This document shows, one piece after another, positions 60,577-64,000 of a DNA stretch of 64,000 nucleotides. The position numbers and the translations under genes were made by a program. The stretch lies in contig MCFH01000008.1 of the NCBI GenBank assembly GCA_002104945.1, positions 612,501 to 676,500 of the forward strand. Direction: 5' to 3'. Position 1 is the stretch's first letter, and each line of letters opens with the position of its first letter. The stretch is from Piromyces finnis (lineage: Eukaryota > Neocallimastigomycota > Neocallimastigomycetes > Neocallimastigales > Neocallimastigaceae). Below the pieces are notes generated by a model, which was given only the letters and a program-made list of their open reading frames with translations, was not told the DNA's origin and did no database searches.

Positions 60577-61833
60577 TTAAAAATTTTCAACCATCCAATC
60601 CTTAATTTCACTAATACCAGAATTGGCATTTCCTGATTTAAGTTCACATTCAATAAATGATATTTGGTTTGGAAGATGTTCAAATTTAAAGGCTTCATTT
60701 TCATAACCTAAGAAATCATCAACATTATCTTCATCTTGTTCTTCAACACCTGCAGCTCTAGTGGAACGAAGATTATTACTATAGATAAAAAAATCAATAT
60801 AATATAAATATATTAATCAATAAATTAAATTATGTATATAATTTGATAATAATAATAAATAAACTATTAATTATCCTAAACTTACATTTCATTTTCTAAA
60901 GCAGTCTTTATTCTTTCCTTTGGTAAAGCTATTAAATAATCTTGTTTATTACAAGCAATTAAAATTGAAACTTCATTCTCTGAAATATATTTATTAGCTA
61001 AAATTTCATATAAATATTCAGTGACTTCTCTTTCGTTCTTTATGAAAGTAGCAGAATCGATAACAAAAATAACACCCTTAGTAATTGGAGTAAAATCTTG
61101 ATATTTGTATCTTAACTTATAATGACCTGGGAAATCAATAACATGGAAAACCTTTTCTTCATCCTGATTAAAAAAAAAAAAAAAAAAAAAAAGTAAAATT
61201 GATATATATATAAAAACAGTAAAATGGGATTAGTTCAAAGTAATATATGTAATTATTAATATTTACATTTAACTATTATTTTATATTTAATGTTAAGTAA
61301 AAAAAAATATTTAATAATAACTTCTTGAGCTAATGGAAATCTTCCTTCATTTTCTGTAATTGAAGTGTGAGTTTCCATGACCTTATCATTTCTTAACTTT
61401 ATAAATTAAAATAAAATTAATAATTAATTTAACAATATATATAATTAATAAATATTTAAAAATATATATATGAATTGAATTGTATTTATATAAATCATAT
61501 TTATTATTTTATATAATTCATACTCTTAAGTATAAAGAAGTTTTTCCTGAATCACAAATACCAGTAATAATAAATGTATCTTTTTTTTCTCTATTTCCTG
61601 TAAGCTTTAAAATTACTATAGCAGCTATATTTATTACGTTAAAATATTTTTATATTAGCAATATTAAAAAATTAATCATTTGAAATATTTATTCGTTAAT
61701 ATAGTGGAATCCATTCAGATTTTCATTAAACATAAAAAAAAAAAATAAAATAAAAATAAAAAATATTACCAATTAATAAAATGGCAATTGAGGCTATTGC
61801 TATTATAATTATTAAATTGTTATTCATCTCCAT
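60577..61833 (-). CDS. SRPRB: Signal recognition particle receptor subunit beta
   Basis: Exons 61833-61770, 61597-61524, 61396-61322, 61163-60886 and 60778-60577 join in frame to 230 residues. The protein is the membrane-anchored GTPase that holds the SRP receptor alpha subunit on the ER. A single hydrophobic segment lies at residues 6-21. G motifs are GICDSGKT at 34-41, THTSIT at 55-60 (switch I Thr), DFPGH at 81-85 (Pro where Ras has Ala-Gly) and NKQD at 143-146. Near the C-terminus, EINNLRSTRAAG and the closing FIECELKSGN and WMVENF match SRPRB order. All five exons are small and introns are typical GT-AG; the acceptor before exon 4 follows a long A run in plus sense (T tract in minus sense). 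Confidence 0.93.
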
Positions 61834-63776
61834 TTTATATTAGATATTAATTATTAATATTTCGAAAATTAAAGCTCAAAATAAAATTATTTTATTTCTT
61901 GTTAAACGTTATATATATATATTGCTATTATTGATGTTGTTTTATTTTTTTTTTTTTTTTTTTTGCTTTTGCTTTTGCTTTTGCTTTTGTTTTTGTTTTT
62001 TAAATAATATATTATTGATATTAATAATAATTTATTCTTGCTTTATTTTTATTTTGTTTTATTGTTTTTTTATTTTTTTAATATTAAATTGATTAATCGT
62101 TCAATTTGTTTTTCTTTTTCTTTTTTCTTTAAATGTATAATAAATATATAAATGCATTAAAATATTATATTTATTATATAATTTGTTAGTTAAAGGACTA
62201 TAAAAGCACCTCTTTTATTATTGTTATTGTTGCTGTTTGATTTTAATTTTTTATTATGTATAAACAAAAAACAATTAAATTTTGAAAGAATAAAAATTGT
62301 TATGTTGTATATCTATTTTTATTATTATTAAAGTATTCATTTTTTGATTAATTAATTTAATCAATTATATATTTTAATATATGAATGAACAATAAATGAT
62401 TTAATGTTTAATAAATATAAAAAATTAATTTTTATTAAATTACTTTTATTGGTATAATAGTTCTAAAAGTAAATTTTGAAATAATAATCTTATAGTCTTA
62501 TTTTTATCTCTTTTGCAATGATACTGATCCTATTTATACTATAATTATTATTCTACAATTTTATATAATTTCACTCTTTTTTTTGTCAAAATATATGAAT
62601 CCTTCAAAAGGTTTACATATAACTATGTAAATATCTAAATATATTCTAACCATCTTTTCTTTCATAAAAGTTTTAATTATTTACATTATTTCTATTCAAT
62701 TAAATTATAAATTTTATCACTTTGAAAATATAATTTCCAATTGTGTAATTAAATGTAATATTAAAAATTTCCGCATCATTTGTATTTTCTTAATTAATAA
62801 AATTAATAAAGAAATTCACTTCTAAATCTTACAAACCACTTTGTTGATAATAATTTTTTTTTAAATTTTACATAAACTATTTTTATCTAATACATTTTTC
62901 TTCTTTAAATTGAAATAATTTATTCTAATTAAATATCCTATTAAATTATTATATTTTAAATAACTTATTTAAAAGAAATTAAAGTTAAAATAATAAAAAT
63001 TCATCAAAGAATACATTTTTTATAAAAACTAATATATAATATTTCCCCTAAAATCATTAACGTCATAAATAGAATTCTAATGATACTCTTAAGTTTATCA
63101 TCCAGAAACAAAAAAAAAAATTCTATAAAAGAAATATTTAATAATTTAAATATTTTCTTAAAAATTTTACTATTTAAATATCAAAGAAGTATAATTTTAT
63201 TATTGAAAACCAATATTTTTTAATTAAATTTTTTATATGAAAGATTTTTAATTGAAAGAAATTATACTGAATCTGGCATATTGTTTCTAAAGTATTGACG
63301 CTTTCGATTGTTATTATAAACCTATTAAATATTGATAATTATTAGTTAGTAGCATATTTTTTTCATAATAATAAATATTTTAAGGTTCTATTATACTGAT
63401 TGATGTATTATAATGTCATAAAATATAATTTTTGTAAAATGTTTTGCATTGATAGTTAAAAAAAAAAAAAAAAAAAGGAAATATATTCGGTTACATTTTC
63501 TTTTAAAGCTCTTTTCCTAATTACTATTAAAATTTCTTTCCCCAAGAAGTAATTTAAATAATTAAATACATTAATACAATATATAAATATATAAATTTTA
63601 TAATAAGGAATAAAATTTACTTTTTTATTTATTTAATTTGTAGTTTTACATTATATTAGGTGATAATACACATTGATATAATAAACATTAAATAAAATAT
63701 AAGTATTTAAAAATATAAATATAAATATAAATATAAATATAAAATAAAATAATTATTAAAGTTGCATAAAAATTCA
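61834..63776. other. 1.9-kb spacer, no gene seen
   Basis: This is the 5' flank of SRPRB (-) and of the right-edge gene (+). It includes a TTTTGC hexanucleotide array and long T tract near 61943-61995 and an AAATAT array near 63713-63745. No credible coding frame or RNA gene is seen. Confidence 0.6.
61961..61995. repeat. TTTTGC hexanucleotide array upstream of SRPRB
   Basis: About five TTTTGC units, the last two degenerate to TTTTGT, follow a long T tract. In SRPRB orientation this reads as CAAAAG/GCAAAA repeats about 130 bp upstream of its start codon, so it may fall in the promoter or 5' UTR. Confidence 0.8.
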
Positions 63777-63902
63777 ATGAATACACCAGGGCAGTCAGGT
63801 GTAACTCTATCACTGGAAATTTTGGTAGTGCTTTCATAACCACATCAAATATGAATAATTCAGGTAATTCCTAAATTTAAGTGATAGAACGACGTGCATT
63901 AG
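63777..63902 (+). pseudogene. Possible start or relic of a B-type cyclin-like gene
   Basis: An ATG at 63777 opens MNTPGQSG, and a nearby frame reads ERRALGDLN (63887-63913), which looks like the destruction-box region of B-type cyclins. One model is exon 1 63777-63798, an intron of 89 bp (GTGTAA to GATAG), and exon 2 63888-63902 followed by donor GTGATT; the window ends in CTTTAG, a possible next acceptor. The alternative is a decayed copy, because consecutive frames are open but interrupted by stops. The block is less AT-rich than its flanks. The identification rests on nine residues and is weak. Confidence 0.25.
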
Positions 63903-64000
63903 GTGATTTGAATTAAGGAAATTTCTGTTAGTATATCTAAGAGCTTTATTTCCATTATTTAAGCTACTATTATTCCAATAATATTCCCTAATATCTTTAG

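Noticed and set aside
1-64000. CRISPR array, operons or phage
   Set aside because: Introns, poly-Asn proteins and ciliary genes show that the DNA is nuclear eukaryotic; no spaced direct-repeat array was found.

Overview
This window is extremely AT-rich eukaryotic DNA (most spacers and introns are nearly pure A/T). It carries multi-exon genes with short AT-rich introns and long Asn/Ser/Lys-rich low-complexity proteins. Intraflagellar-transport and other ciliary genes occur beside a fungal-type GATA factor with an AreA/NIT2-like N-terminal domain, and beside a bacterial-type serine acetyltransferase. Together these point to a zoosporic fungus, most plausibly an anaerobic gut fungus (Neocallimastigomycota). 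This is inference from gene content and composition; no database was searched. All gene models were built by hand from splice sites, reading frame and remembered family sequences.

Layout. 1-1,475 (-): a less AT-rich repeat-like unit with an ORF that runs off the left edge, an RRM-like fold, and two 80-bp tandem copies near its presumed 5' end. 1,897-2,661 (-): ribosomal protein uL1/RPL10A. 3,238-4,242 (+): EF-hand protein. 4,908-12,919 (+): IFT172, 27 exons, with an apparent AT-AC (U12-type) intron. 16,067-19,289 (+): eIF2-alpha kinase with an N-terminal PAS domain and a C-terminal membrane segment. 20,780-24,719 (+): EML/EMAP-like WD40 protein. 26,396-32,991 (+): MAK/ICK (RCK-family) kinase with a very long disordered tail. 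33,634-37,830 (-): SANT/Myb protein resembling GON4L. 40,768-41,965 (+): GDT1/TMEM165 transporter. 43,842-47,831 (-): GATA factor. 50,177-50,757 (-): a complete tRNA-derived SINE with target-site duplications. 53,895-55,239 (-): serine O-acetyltransferase. 57,526-59,783 (+): PDCD2/Tsr4. 60,577-61,833 (-): SRP receptor beta. 63,777 to the right edge (+): a possible start or relic of a B-type cyclin-like gene.

How they fit together. IFT172, the RCK-family kinase and the EML-like protein (possibly also the EF-hand protein) lie on the same strand within about 30 kb and fit zoospore flagellum assembly and microtubule control. The PAS-eIF2-alpha kinase, GATA factor and serine acetyltransferase suggest stress, nitrogen and sulfur control. 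RPL10A, Tsr4, SRPRB and GDT1 are housekeeping genes of translation, 40S assembly, ER targeting and Golgi ion balance.

Most notable: the PAS-eIF2-alpha-kinase-membrane-segment architecture, the AT-AC intron in IFT172, the intact SINE and its 16-bp splice-donor-like match to the left-edge element, and very small first coding exons in RPL10A and GDT1.
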